From positions 124,001 through 188,000 of the forward strand of contig NZ_LDWR01000029.1 in NCBI RefSeq assembly GCF_001039005.1: DNA of 64,000 nt, written 5' to 3'. The notes beneath the pieces are model-generated. The model did not search any database and was not told where the DNA came from. It was given only the letters and a program-made list of their open reading frames with translations. Source of the stretch: Burkholderia cepacia (GTDB taxonomy: Bacteria; Pseudomonadota; Gammaproteobacteria; Burkholderiales; Burkholderiaceae). The position numbers were made by a program, and so were the translations under genes. The number at the start of each line of letters is the position of its first letter. Within the stretch, counting starts at the first letter, position 1. Below are positions 34,532 through 43,299 of the stretch, piece after piece.

Positions 34532-34559
34532 AAACGGGCGGCGGCGAGCCGCCCGTTTT
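34532..34559 (+). terminator. Terminator after the amidase gene
   Basis: AAACGGGCGGC (34532-34542) pairs with GCCGCCCGTTT (34548-34558) around GGCGA and runs into TT. It is 50 bases after the amidase stop. The remaining bases to the next ATG (34852) show no gene. Confidence 0.7.
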
Positions 34560-34851
34560 GCTTCGTTCCCGGCGCGCGTTGCCCGACGGTGCCAGGCGAT
34601 GGCGATGCGTTTCATAGCAGCGCTTGCGCAGGCTGGAAACCACCGTCATTGATGCGACCGGAGAGCGAATTCCGGCGCCTGCCGGATATTGCGCGGCAAT
34701 CGCGGATGAATCCGTGCGATGGTGTCCGCCGGTCGCGGAATGGCAAGCGGCCGCGCGGCGCGATTTCGTTTCGATGTGTTTCAGTCGTTGCGGCGGCGTG
34801 CGACGCGCTTCGACAATATCGACCTCAATCATTCGGGCACGAGGGAAACAC

Positions 34852-35538
34852 ATGAAGCACATTCGCGCGACGGGCAGGCATCTGGCCTCGGCAGGCATTG
34901 CGTTCGGCATTCTGGTAAGCGGCGCCGCGCACGCGCAGCTCGACCTGCAGTCGATCGGCGCGTCGCTGCTCGGCGGCGGGCAGCAGCAGGCGGCGCCCGC
35001 GCAGGGCGGCGTCGCGCAACTGCTGCAGGCGTATGTCGGCGCGAACCAGCAGGTGCTGTCCGGCCAGTCGTCGCTCGCGTCGGCGATGGGGTTGACCGGC
35101 GCGGCCGGGCAGGCGCAGCAGGCCGCGAGCCAACTGGCCGGCGGCAATGCGCTGACGCCGGCCGCGCTGTCGCAGATGGGCGGCGCGCAGCAGTCGGTGT
35201 CGCAGGCGCTCGGCCAGGCTTTCGCGAGCGGCAGCGCGACGCACGGCCCGGTCGACAAGCAGGCGTTCAGCAACGGCCTCGCGTCGCTCGGGAACGGGCT
35301 CACGCAGTATTCGCAACTGCAGTCGGGGCTCGGCAATCTCGGTTCGACGAGCGCGGCGTCGCTGCTGCAGTCGGGCCTGAATCCGCAGAACATGCAGGCC
35401 GCGTCGTATATCGCGCAAAGCGCGCCGGGCCAGTTGCAGTCGCTCGCGGCGACGCTCAGCCAGGCCGTGCAGTTCGCGACGAGCCAGGGCATTTCGGTAC
35501 CGTCGGTCGCGTCGTCCGCGCTGAAGCTGCTGCCGTAA
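34852..35538 (+). CDS. Exported Gln/Ala/Ser/Gly-rich hypothetical protein
   Basis: 228 residues. The signal peptide ends near SGAAHAQL. The mature part is of low complexity with runs of Gln, Ala, Ser and Gly and repeated helices such as GVAQLLQAYVGANQQVLSGQSSLASAMGL and QLQSLAATLSQAVQFATSQG; there are no cysteines. This looks like a helical, perhaps fibrous or oligomeric secreted protein. GAGGGAAACAC is the ribosome site. I do not recognise the family; such proteins are common in Burkholderia. Confidence 0.7.
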   Translation: MKHIRATGRHLASAGIAFGILVSGAAHAQLDLQSIGASLLGGGQQQAAPAQGGVAQLLQAYVGANQQVLSGQSSLASAMGLTGAAGQAQQAASQLAGGNALTPAALSQMGGAQQSVSQALGQAFASGSATHGPVDKQAFSNGLASLGNGLTQYSQLQSGLGNLGSTSAASLLQSGLNPQNMQAASYIAQSAPGQLQSLAATLSQAVQFATSQGISVPSVASSALKLLP

Positions 35539-35661
35539 CGTTGCGCGGGCGGGCGCGCGGTGCGGTGCCGGCATCGCGCGCGACGGCGAACAATCGCCCT
35601 GCGCAACCTGGGGATTTCGCGCGATGCTATCGTGGCGTGTCCCTCTTATCGGTGCAGGTTC

Positions 35662-36492
35662 ATGACTGACTCGTTCGACCTCTCGCGCTATTTTTCCCGC
35701 ATCGGCTACGACGGCCCGGCCGAGCCCACGCTCGACGTGCTGCGCCGGCTGCATCTGCTGCATCCGCAGGCGATTCCGTTCGAAAACCTCAATCCGCTGA
35801 CGGGCGCGCGCGTTGCGCTCGACGTGCCCGCGATCGTCGACAAGGTGATCGGGCACCGCCGCGGCGGCTACTGCTTCGAACTCAACAAGCTGTTCCATAC
35901 GGCGCTCACGACGATCGGCTTTCGCGTGACGCCGCTGATCGCGCGCGTGCGCTGGATGCTGCCGCCCGAGATCGTCACCGCGCAGACGCACATGGTGCTG
36001 CGCATCGATCTCGATGATGCGGTCTGGCTCGCGGACATCGGCTTCGGCAGCGCGACGCTGACCGCGCCGCTGCGCTTCGTGCCGGGCGAGCGGCAACTGA
36101 CACCGCACGGCGCGTTTCGCGTGATCGATGCGCCGGTCGACGGCGAATTCGACCTGCAGTTCGAGACGCCGGACGGCTGGCAGACCACCTACCGCTTTTC
36201 GCTGAAGCCGACCGAGTGGATCGATTACGACGCCGCGAACTGGTTCACGTCGACGTATCCCGAATCGATCTTCCTGAACGACCTGATCGCGTGCCGCGTG
36301 CTGCCGGACGGCCGCGCCGCGCTGCGCAATACCACGCTGACGCTGCGCGACGCGGCGGGCGCCGGGCGCACCGTCACGTTCGACGACGCGGCCGCGTGGG
36401 GCGCATGCCTGCGCGACACGATCGGCATCGATACGACGGGATTCGATCTCGACGCACTGTTCGCGCGGCTGGCGGCGCGCGCCGCGAAGTAA
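35662..36492 (+). CDS. nat: Arylamine N-acetyltransferase
   Basis: 276 residues of the NAT family. The catalytic triad is complete: Cys71 in RRGGYCFELN, His110 in AQTHMVLRI and Asp125 in WLADIGFGS. AIPFENLNPLTG matches the conserved region near residue 40. It transfers acetyl from acetyl-CoA to arylamines or hydrazines in the cytoplasm and so detoxifies aromatic amines. The frame starts further upstream, but the family start is ATG 35662. The gene has no clear operon partner and ends before an unlisted hairpin region. Confidence 0.93.
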   Translation: MTDSFDLSRYFSRIGYDGPAEPTLDVLRRLHLLHPQAIPFENLNPLTGARVALDVPAIVDKVIGHRRGGYCFELNKLFHTALTTIGFRVTPLIARVRWMLPPEIVTAQTHMVLRIDLDDAVWLADIGFGSATLTAPLRFVPGERQLTPHGAFRVIDAPVDGEFDLQFETPDGWQTTYRFSLKPTEWIDYDAANWFTSTYPESIFLNDLIACRVLPDGRAALRNTTLTLRDAAGAGRTVTFDDAAAWGACLRDTIGIDTTGFDLDALFARLAARAAK

Positions 36493-36514
36493 CCCGAACC
36501 CACGGTATTCGAAG

Positions 36515-36534
36515 GCGGCCCGCACACGGGCCGC
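36515..36534 (+). terminator. Hairpin after the arylamine N-acetyltransferase gene
   Basis: GCGGCCCG (36515-36522) pairs perfectly with CGGGCCGC (36527-36534) around CACA, 23 bases after the stop. There is no T run, so it may be a weak terminator or a 3' stabiliser. Confidence 0.35.
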
Positions 36535-36549
36535 GGCCGATCACGCGAT

Positions 36550-36578
36550 CCATCGCCATCGCCATCGCCATCGCCATC
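36550..36578. repeat. Hexanucleotide tandem repeat GCCATC
   Basis: Nearly five perfect tandem copies of a 6-base unit (CATC then four GCCATC), between the acetyltransferase and the ribbon-helix-helix gene, 18 bases before the GCTAG boxes. A unit of six would not shift a reading frame. Confidence 0.85.
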
Positions 36579-36595
36579 ACCCGCACTTGATTTTT

Positions 36596-36617
36596 GCTAG
36601 ATTGCTAGCATACTAGC
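36596..36617. promoter_or_regulatory. Triple GCTAG operator in front of the ribbon-helix-helix gene
   Basis: GCTAG at 36596, GCTAGC at 36604 and CTAGC at 36613 form two overlapping inverted repeats, each GCTAG-N4-CTAGC, sharing the middle box. The last base is 4 bases before the ATG at 36622. Stacked half-sites next to a small RHH gene suggest autoregulation. Confidence 0.65.
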
Positions 36618-36621
36618 TGTC

Positions 36622-36798
36622 ATGACCGACGAAGAAGTGAAGCAATTCAACGTGTACCTGCCGCTCAGCCTGATCCGGCAGGTCAAGCATCGCGCCATCG
36701 AAACGGAGCAATCGCTGTCCGCGCTGGTGGCCGACGCGTTGCGCGCGTACCTGGCCGCGCCGCAGCCGGGCGCGGGGCCGTCCACCAAGGAGGAGTGA
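36622..36798 (+). CDS. Ribbon-helix-helix (CopG/Arc-type) regulator, 58 residues
   Basis: The protein starts MTDEEVKQFNVYLPLSLIRQVK and continues HRAIETEQSLSALVADALRAYLA with an Ala/Pro tail. The pattern QFNVYLPLSLIRQVKHRAI-x4-QSLSALVADALRAYL is the short strand and two helices of a MetJ/Arc-type DNA-binding dimer. The strand residues FNVYL would enter the major groove. The stop at 36796 is followed one base later by the VOC gene, whose ribosome site (AAGGAGGAG) lies inside this gene, so they form an operon. There is no toxin gene, so it is not an antitoxin in an obvious pair. Confidence 0.8.
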   Translation: MTDEEVKQFNVYLPLSLIRQVKHRAIETEQSLSALVADALRAYLAAPQPGAGPSTKEE

Positions 36799-36799
36799 C

Positions 36800-37150
36800 A
36801 TGTCATCCGAGCGAATCGAAGCCGTGTTCCTGACCACGCACAACTGGGGCAAGTCGGCGAAGTTCTTCCAGGCGCTGGGCTTCAAGCTGGAATTCGAAAC
36901 CGATCACCAGTCGGGCCAGTTGCGCAGCGGCGACGGTCCCTATCTTTTCATCGCCGAAGTGCCGCCGGGCGAGACGCCGGACCTGCAGGTCGTGCTCAAG
37001 GTGCAGGACGAGCAGGCGGTGCAGCCGCAGCCGATCGTCGATGTCGTCACGCCGTTCGAGGACACGCACTGGGGCACGCGCGACATGACCGTGCGCGACC
37101 CGGACGGCCGCGTGTGGCGGCTGCAGGCGCCGGGCAAGCAGGGTGCGTGA
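36800..37150 (+). CDS. Single-domain VOC (glyoxalase/bleomycin-resistance-like) protein
   Basis: 116 residues of one VOC module: RIEAVFLTTHNWGKSAKFFQALGFKLEFE, then DLQVVLKVQDEQA and GTRDMTVRDPDGRVWRLQAPG. The second His and Glu metal ligands seen in glyoxalase I are not obvious (WGTRDMTVRDPDGRVWRL keeps DPDG), so catalysis is uncertain. It is one base after the RHH gene and overlaps the region before the methyltransferase, so the three genes are one unit. Confidence 0.85.
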   Translation: MSSERIEAVFLTTHNWGKSAKFFQALGFKLEFETDHQSGQLRSGDGPYLFIAEVPPGETPDLQVVLKVQDEQAVQPQPIVDVVTPFEDTHWGTRDMTVRDPDGRVWRLQAPGKQGA

Positions 37151-37157
37151 GGCCGCC

Positions 37158-38018
37158 ATGACCGATACCCGCGAAGACGCCCCCGACAGCACCGCCGCGC
37201 GCGTCGCGCTGTGGCGCGCGCTGCATGTCGAACTCGACGCGCCGCCGCACGTGCTCGCCGACGAAATCGGGCTCCGGTTGCTCGCGCCGGCGCCCGGCTG
37301 GCAGCAGCGCGGCGACATGGATCCGCAATTCACGCGGCCGTTCCGCGCGTCGATCGTCGCGCGTGCGCGCTTCATCGAGGATCTCGTGGTCGAGCAGGCC
37401 GCGCACGGCGTGAGCCAGTACGTGATCCTCGGCGCAGGCCTCGACAGCTTCGTGCAGCGCCGGCCCGACATGGCGTCGCGCGTGACCGTGTTCGAAGTCG
37501 ACCCGCCGGCGCCGCAGGCATGGAAGCAGCGCCGTCTGGTCGAACTCGGCTTCGGCGTGCCCGACTGGCTGCGTTTCGTGCCGGTCGATTTCGAGGCGAA
37601 GCAGTCGTGGCGCGATGCGCTCGTCGCCGCGGGCTTCGATGCCGGCAAGCCGGCGGTCGTGGTGTCCACCGGCGTCAGCATGTACCTGACGCGCGAGGCG
37701 AACGCGGCCTCGCTGCGCGAAGTCGCGTCGCTCGCGCCGGGCTCGACGCTCGCGATGACGTTCCTGCTGCCGCTGGAGAATGCGGATCCGGACGTGCGCC
37801 CGGGGCTGGAAATGGCCGCGAAGGGTGCGCGCACGAGCGGCACGCCGTTCATCAGCTTCTTCATGCCGGCGCAGATCCAGGCACTCGCGCGGGAGGCCGG
37901 CTTCGCGACCGCCGCGCACGTTTCGGCCGCCGAACTGACGCGCCGTTATTTCGCCGATCGCACCGACGGCCTGCGGCCGCCGAACAACGCGGAAGAGCTG
38001 CTGGTCGCGACGGTCTGA
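37158..38018 (+). CDS. Class I SAM-dependent methyltransferase (leucine carboxyl methyltransferase-like)
   Basis: 286 residues with the LCMT/TIGR00027 pattern: RARFIEDLVVEQA, SAM-binding YVILGAGLDSF, VFEVDPPAPQAWKQRRL, LRFVPVDFEAKQSW and VVVSTGVSMYLTREANAASL. Bacterial members of this group methylate small molecules such as polyketides or unknown acceptors. It begins 7 bases after the VOC stop. The GTG at 37143 in the same frame is a possible earlier start. It is convergent with the glutamate dehydrogenase gene. Confidence 0.86.
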   Translation: MTDTREDAPDSTAARVALWRALHVELDAPPHVLADEIGLRLLAPAPGWQQRGDMDPQFTRPFRASIVARARFIEDLVVEQAAHGVSQYVILGAGLDSFVQRRPDMASRVTVFEVDPPAPQAWKQRRLVELGFGVPDWLRFVPVDFEAKQSWRDALVAAGFDAGKPAVVVSTGVSMYLTREANAASLREVASLAPGSTLAMTFLLPLENADPDVRPGLEMAAKGARTSGTPFISFFMPAQIQALAREAGFATAAHVSAAELTRRYFADRTDGLRPPNNAEELLVATV

Positions 38019-38022
38019 CCCG

Positions 38023-41000
38023 TCACGCGCGTTCGAGCACGGCCATCTCCCGCACGATCACGAGCAGCACCGCGAGACTTGCGCCGCCTGACGCGCGCAG
38101 GTCCGCGAGCAGGTGCGCATAGCGTTCGAGCGCGGCTTCGCGGCGCTCGCGCCATGCGCCGACGATCGTCTCCGGCGTGGTCGAATCCGGCGACTCCGCG
38201 AGCGCGCTCGTGGCGAGCGTGCGCTTGAGGCGCGCGACTTCCGCGAGCGCGGCCGCGCGCGCCAGCATGTCCCAGTGCGTCGGCGTCGGCAGGGTCGCCG
38301 CGCGTTCGCTGATCCAGCTGTAATTGAGCAGCGTGCCGAGCGAGAAATAGACGCCCGCGACGAGTTCGAGGCTGCGGTTGCTGGTCGCGGCCACCTCGGC
38401 GATGTCGAGCAGCGCGGCCGAGATGTCGCCGCTCGCGACGCGCACGGCGAGCGCGCTGTCGACACCGGCCTCGACCAGTACGCGCTGCCGCTCGGACAGC
38501 GCTTCGAGATCGTCGGCCGGCAGCAGCGACGGCAGTTGCGGCGCGAGCCGCTGCGCCGCGTCGCCGCAGCGCGCGATCAACTCGGCGACGCCGCCATCGG
38601 CCACCGCGCCGGACTGCAGGTGCCGCAGGAACCACAGTGCCGCGCGCTCCAGCAGCCGCGCGACGTCGACGAACATGCGCGCCTGCATGTCGTCGGCGAC
38701 GCGGTTGTCGAGCGCGTCGATGTCGCGCCACACCGCATCGAGGTCGAACACGTCGCGCGCCATGATGCACGCGCGCACGATGTCGCCCGGCTTCGCGTCG
38801 GTTTCCTCCATCAGCCGGTGCACGAACGCGCAGCCGACACGGTTCACGAGCGCATTGGTCAGGTGCGTCGCGAGAATCTCGCGGCGCAGCGGATGGCGGC
38901 GCATCGGTTCGCTGAAGCGTTGCTGCAGCGGCTTCGGGAAGTAGTCGACGAGCATCGCGGCAACCAGCGGATCCTCGGGCACGTCGGATTCGAGCAGCGC
39001 GTCGTAGAGCCACATCTTGCTGTACGCGAGCAGCACCGCGCGCTCGGGCGACGTGAGGCCGAGCTTCGCGGCTTGCCGTTCGGCGACTTCGTCGTCGGTC
39101 GGCAGGAATTCGATCACGCGGTTCAGGCGGCCCGCGCGTTCGAGCCAGCGCATCAGGCGCGCCTCGGCGTCGAGCAGCTCGACCGCATAACGACCCGCGA
39201 TCGACAGCGCCTGCGTCTGGTAGTAGTTGTCGCGCAGCACGAGCAGCCCGACTTCGTCGGTCATCTCGGCGAGCAGCGCGTTGCGTTGCTTCTCGGTCAT
39301 CTCGCCGTCGGAGACAACGAGCCCGAGCAGGATCTTGATGTTGACTTCGTGATCCGAACAATCGACGCCGGCGGAGTTGTCGATCGCATCGGTGTTCATG
39401 CGGCCGCCGCGCTGCGCGAACTCGATGCGGCCGAATTGCGTGCAGCCGAGGTTACCGCCTTCGCCGATGACCTTGCAGCGCAGGTCCGCGCCGTTCACGC
39501 GCACTGCATCGTTCGCGCGGTCGCCGACCTGCAGGTGGGTTTCGCGCGCGGCCTTCACGTAGGTGCCGATGCCGCCGTTGTACAGCAGGTCGACCGGCGC
39601 CTGCAGGATCGCGCGGATCAGCTCGGTCGGCGGCAGCGCCTGAGCATCGATGCCGAGCGCGGCCTGCACGGCCGGCGACAGCGGGATCGTCTTCGCGGTG
39701 CGCGGATAGACGCCGCCGCCCGCCGAAATCGCGGCCGGATCGTAGTCGGCCCAGCTCGAGCGTTCGAGCGCGAACATGCGCTCGCGCTCCGCGAAGCTCG
39801 TCGCGGGGTCGGGGTTCGGGTCGAGGAACACGTGCCGGTGATCGAACGCGGCGACGAGCCGGATGTGCGGCGACAGCAGCATCCCGTTGCCGAATACGTC
39901 GCCCGACATGTCGCCGACGCCGACCACGGTGAAGTCGGTCGCCTGCGTATCGACACCCATCTCGCGGAAGTGCCGCTTCACCGATTCCCAGGCGCCGCGC
40001 GCAGTGATCGCCATCTTCTTGTGGTCGTAGCCGACCGAGCCGCCGGACGCGAACGCGTCGTCGAGCCAGAAGCCGTATTCATGCGAGATCGCGTTCGCGT
40101 AGTCGGAGAAGGTTGCCGTGCCCTTGTCGGCGGCGACGACCAGATACGGATCGTCGGGATCATGACGGACGACGTCGGGCGGCGGCACGATCGCATTGCT
40201 CACCAGGTTGTCGGTCAGGTCGAGCAGGCCGCGCAGGAACGTCTGGTAGCACGCGATGCCTTCGCGCATCCACGCTTCGCGATCGCTCGGCGGCGGCGGG
40301 TTCTTCACGACGAAGCCGCCTTTCGAGCCGACCGGCACGATCACGACGTTCTTCACCATCTGCGCCTTCATCAGCCCGAGCACCTCGGTGCGGAAATCCT
40401 CGCGGCGATCCGACCAGCGCAGGCCGCCGCGCGCGACGCGTCCGCCGCGCAGGTGGACGCCCTCGACACGCGGCGAATACACCCAGATCTCGAACATCGG
40501 TTTCGGTTCGGGCAAGCCCGGTACTTTCGCCGGATTGAACTTGAACGACAGGTAGGGTTTCGATGTGCCGTTCGCGTCGAGCAGGAAGTAGTTCGTGCGC
40601 TCGGTCGCGTTGATCACGCCGAGGAACTGGCGCAGGATGCGGTCCTCGTCGAGGTTCGGCACCTGGTCCAGCGCAGCTTCGATCGCCTTCAGCAGCCGTT
40701 CGGCCTGCGCGTCGCGCGTGTCGCCGGTGCGCGGATCGAAGCGCAGCAGGAACAGCTCGACGAGTTGCCGCGCGATCGCCGGATTGCCGGTCAGCGCGCG
40801 TTCAATATACGCGTCGCTGAACGTCGAGCCGACCTGCCGCAGGTATTTCGCATACGCGCGCAGGATCGTCACTTCGCGCGCGCTCAACTGCGCGCGCAGC
40901 ACGAGGCGGTTGAAGTCGTCGTTCTCGATCCGGCCGTTCCAGATCCGGTCGAACGCATCCTCGAACAGGTCTTTCACGCGCTCGATGTCGAACTCGGCAT

Positions 41001-42864
41001 CGTCGGCGAGTTCGAGGCCGAAGTCGTGCACCCACGCATGCGCGGCGTCCTGCGTCTGGATCCGGTACGGCCGTTCCTCGTCGACGCGCACGCCGAGATG
41101 CTCGAGCATCGGCAGGCTGCGCGACAGCGCGATCGGGTCGCCGGCGCGATAGACCTTGAAGCGGAATGCGCGCGGCTCGGCCTCGATCGGCCGGTACAGG
41201 TTCATCGCGAGCTGGCCCGAATCCTTCACGCGCTCGATCAGCTCGATGTCGCGCACGGCCGTGCGCGCCGGATAGTCGTCGCGATAACCGGCCGGGAACG
41301 AGTCGGCATAACGTTGCAGCAGGCGGTTGCCTTGCTCTTCGCCGAAGGTGTCGAGCAACGCGTCGGCGAGATCGTCCTGCCAGCGGCGCGTGACCTGCAC
41401 GAGCCGCGTTTCGAGCTCGCGCGTGTCGACGTCGGGCATCGTGCCCGGTTCCGCATGCACGACGAAGTGAATGCGTGCGATTGCCGATTCCGACAGCAGC
41501 GGCGTGAATTCGACGTTCACGCCGTTGTACGCGTCGATCAGCAGTTTCGCGATGCGCCGGCGCAGGTCGGTGTTGTACTTGTCGCGCGGCACGAACGCGA
41601 GGCACGACACGAAGCGGTCGAACCGGTCGCGGCGCACGAACAGGCGCGTGCGCTGGTGTTCCTGCAGCCGCAGGATGCCGAGCGCGATGTCGTAGAGCTG
41701 GTCTTCGTCGGCCTGGAACAGCTCGTCGCGCGGATAGGTTTCGAGCACCGTCACGAGCGACTTGCCGAGATGCCCCTTCGGCAAAAAGCCCGCGCGCCGC
41801 ACGATGTTCGCGCACTTGCGGCGCACGATCGGGATCTCGGCGCTCGACACCATGTACGCGGTCGACGTGTAGAGCCCGATGAAACGGCGCTCGCCGGTGA
41901 CCTTGCCGTCGGTGCCGACCAGCTTCACGCCCACGTAGTCGAGATAACCGGGCCGGTGCACGGTCGCGCGCGAATTCGCCTTGGTCAGGAAGATCGGCCA
42001 CGCGCCCATGATGATGTCCGCGGCGGCCGGTGGCAGCGGCGTCACGTCGGGCGCACCCGACGTGCGCAGCGATTCGCGCAGGATGCCGAGGCCCGTGCCC
42101 TCGATGCCGCGCAGGCCGAAGCCGGTGCCATCCGACACGAGCGCGTAGTCGCGGTGGCCGAGGAACGTGAAGTGATCGGCGGCCATCCATTCGAGGAACG
42201 CGCGCGCCTCGAGGTCTTCCGCGGTCGATTCGCGCGCCTTCATCTCCTTGATCGTCGCGCGGGCGATGTCGACGATCTTCGGCCAATCCTCGACCGATGC
42301 GCGGACGTCGCCGAGCACGTGCGCGATGTCCTCGCGCAGCGTGTCGAGCAGCGCGGCGTCGCCGCAGCGATCGACTTCGAAGTGGATGAACGACGCGAGT
42401 TGCGACTGGCCGTCGCCGGGCGTCGCGCCGCCCGCGTCGACGCGCTCGATGCCGCCGTTGGCGCCGCGCCAGATGCGGAACACGGGATGCAGCGCCGAAT
42501 GCAGTGCGAGCCCGAGGCGGTTGACGGCCATCGTCACCGAGTCGACGAGGAACGGCATGTCGTCGTTGACGATCTCGATGACCGTGTGGTCGGAGTGCCA
42601 GCCGTGCTGTTCGAGGATCGGGTTGTACACGCGCAGCCGCTCGCTGCCGGGGACGTATTTCTGGGCGGTCTGCCAGTGCGCCATCGCGGCGCCGTACAGA
42701 TCGGCGATGCTGCGGTTCTGCAGATCGTCGGCGTCGACGAAATCGTAGTAATGACGCAGGAATGGTTCGACGATTCGGAACGTGGCTTCGGGTAGGCGCC
42801 CGCGCGCGAATTCGACGACATCGGAGAGCAGGTGTGCGACGACTTCCTCGTTCTTCGCTTCCAT
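38023..42864 (-). CDS. NAD-specific glutamate dehydrogenase, large (GDH-180-like) type
   Basis: 1613 residues, the size of the 180-kDa class of bacterial NAD-GDH. The N-terminal half is the regulatory region (MEAKNEEVVAHLLSDVV, ACT-like and alpha-helical domains). The catalytic region holds LRWSDRREDFRTEVLGLMKAQMVKNVVIVPVGSKGGFV with the catalytic Lys, then the NAD domain with VVGVGDMSGDVFGNGML. The C-terminal part is the family-specific domain. It oxidises glutamate to 2-oxoglutarate for catabolism. ATG 42864, with GGGAGACCGCC before it, is preferred to the ATG at 42885, which lacks a ribosome site. Confidence 0.95.
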   Translation of the reverse strand: MEAKNEEVVAHLLSDVVEFARGRLPEATFRIVEPFLRHYYDFVDADDLQNRSIADLYGAAMAHWQTAQKYVPGSERLRVYNPILEQHGWHSDHTVIEIVNDDMPFLVDSVTMAVNRLGLALHSALHPVFRIWRGANGGIERVDAGGATPGDGQSQLASFIHFEVDRCGDAALLDTLREDIAHVLGDVRASVEDWPKIVDIARATIKEMKARESTAEDLEARAFLEWMAADHFTFLGHRDYALVSDGTGFGLRGIEGTGLGILRESLRTSGAPDVTPLPPAAADIIMGAWPIFLTKANSRATVHRPGYLDYVGVKLVGTDGKVTGERRFIGLYTSTAYMVSSAEIPIVRRKCANIVRRAGFLPKGHLGKSLVTVLETYPRDELFQADEDQLYDIALGILRLQEHQRTRLFVRRDRFDRFVSCLAFVPRDKYNTDLRRRIAKLLIDAYNGVNVEFTPLLSESAIARIHFVVHAEPGTMPDVDTRELETRLVQVTRRWQDDLADALLDTFGEEQGNRLLQRYADSFPAGYRDDYPARTAVRDIELIERVKDSGQLAMNLYRPIEAEPRAFRFKVYRAGDPIALSRSLPMLEHLGVRVDEERPYRIQTQDAAHAWVHDFGLELADDAEFDIERVKDLFEDAFDRIWNGRIENDDFNRLVLRAQLSAREVTILRAYAKYLRQVGSTFSDAYIERALTGNPAIARQLVELFLLRFDPRTGDTRDAQAERLLKAIEAALDQVPNLDEDRILRQFLGVINATERTNYFLLDANGTSKPYLSFKFNPAKVPGLPEPKPMFEIWVYSPRVEGVHLRGGRVARGGLRWSDRREDFRTEVLGLMKAQMVKNVVIVPVGSKGGFVVKNPPPPSDREAWMREGIACYQTFLRGLLDLTDNLVSNAIVPPPDVVRHDPDDPYLVVAADKGTATFSDYANAISHEYGFWLDDAFASGGSVGYDHKKMAITARGAWESVKRHFREMGVDTQATDFTVVGVGDMSGDVFGNGMLLSPHIRLVAAFDHRHVFLDPNPDPATSFAERERMFALERSSWADYDPAAISAGGGVYPRTAKTIPLSPAVQAALGIDAQALPPTELIRAILQAPVDLLYNGGIGTYVKAARETHLQVGDRANDAVRVNGADLRCKVIGEGGNLGCTQFGRIEFAQRGGRMNTDAIDNSAGVDCSDHEVNIKILLGLVVSDGEMTEKQRNALLAEMTDEVGLLVLRDNYYQTQALSIAGRYAVELLDAEARLMRWLERAGRLNRVIEFLPTDDEVAERQAAKLGLTSPERAVLLAYSKMWLYDALLESDVPEDPLVAAMLVDYFPKPLQQRFSEPMRRHPLRREILATHLTNALVNRVGCAFVHRLMEETDAKPGDIVRACIMARDVFDLDAVWRDIDALDNRVADDMQARMFVDVARLLERAALWFLRHLQSGAVADGGVAELIARCGDAAQRLAPQLPSLLPADDLEALSERQRVLVEAGVDSALAVRVASGDISAALLDIAEVAATSNRSLELVAGVYFSLGTLLNYSWISERAATLPTPTHWDMLARAAALAEVARLKRTLATSALAESPDSTTPETIVGAWRERREAALERYAHLLADLRASGGASLAVLLVIVREMAVLERA

Positions 42865-43052
42865 GGCGGTCTCCCGGGTGGCCATTGGCTGCTGCGTCTG
42901 TCCGGCATTATGCGCCGATTGCGTGACAAAGCGATGTGCGGGCGCACAACGCGGGCGAGGGGAGGAGGCCGCACTGCAGAGCCCGTGGCGGGCACTGCAG
43001 GGTGTGACTCAACGCAGTGCCGGCGGCGGCGCAGCGACGCCGACTGTCACGC

Positions 43053-43241
43053 TCAGCGCTCGTCGCTCCACAGCTTCCCGGCCGTCGCCCAGTTCTCTTT
43101 CTTCACGTCGGTCAGAATGATGTCGACCGAGCCCGGCGCGCAGCCGAGCGTCTCGCACGTGACGCGCGTGATCGCTTCGACGAATTCGCGCTTCTGTTCG
43201 ACGGTGCGGCCTTCGAACAGCTGGATATTGAAAGTCGGCAT
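43053..43241 (-). CDS. 4-Oxalocrotonate tautomerase family protein
   Basis: 62 residues, the classic size. Pro2 after the initiator Met (MPTFNIQLFEGRTVEQKREFVEAITRVTCETLG) would be the general base, and TDVKKENWATAGKLW ends the chain. Such tautomerases move double bonds in unsaturated keto acids from ring cleavage. The frame extends to 43289, but only ATG 43241 leaves the catalytic Pro at the N-terminus. It follows the class II aldolase gene by 58 bases, probably as the last gene of that unit. Confidence 0.88.
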   Translation of the reverse strand: MPTFNIQLFEGRTVEQKREFVEAITRVTCETLGCAPGSVDIILTDVKKENWATAGKLWSDER

Positions 43242-43299
43242 GACAATGCTCCGGTTGGGTTTGAACGATGCGGCCGCGGTCGCGGCCATGGTTGCGGCG

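Noticed and set aside
36374..36586. A 70-residue minus-strand frame beginning MRVMAMAMAMAMD
   Set aside because: The Met-Ala repeats come from the GCCATC tandem repeat, and the rest overlaps the arylamine acetyltransferase gene antisense.
38113..42795. A 1560-codon open frame on the plus strand opposite the glutamate dehydrogenase gene
   Set aside because: It is the antisense shadow of a high-GC gene; its translation is Arg/Val/Ala-rich with no domain, while the minus frame has a full dehydrogenase.
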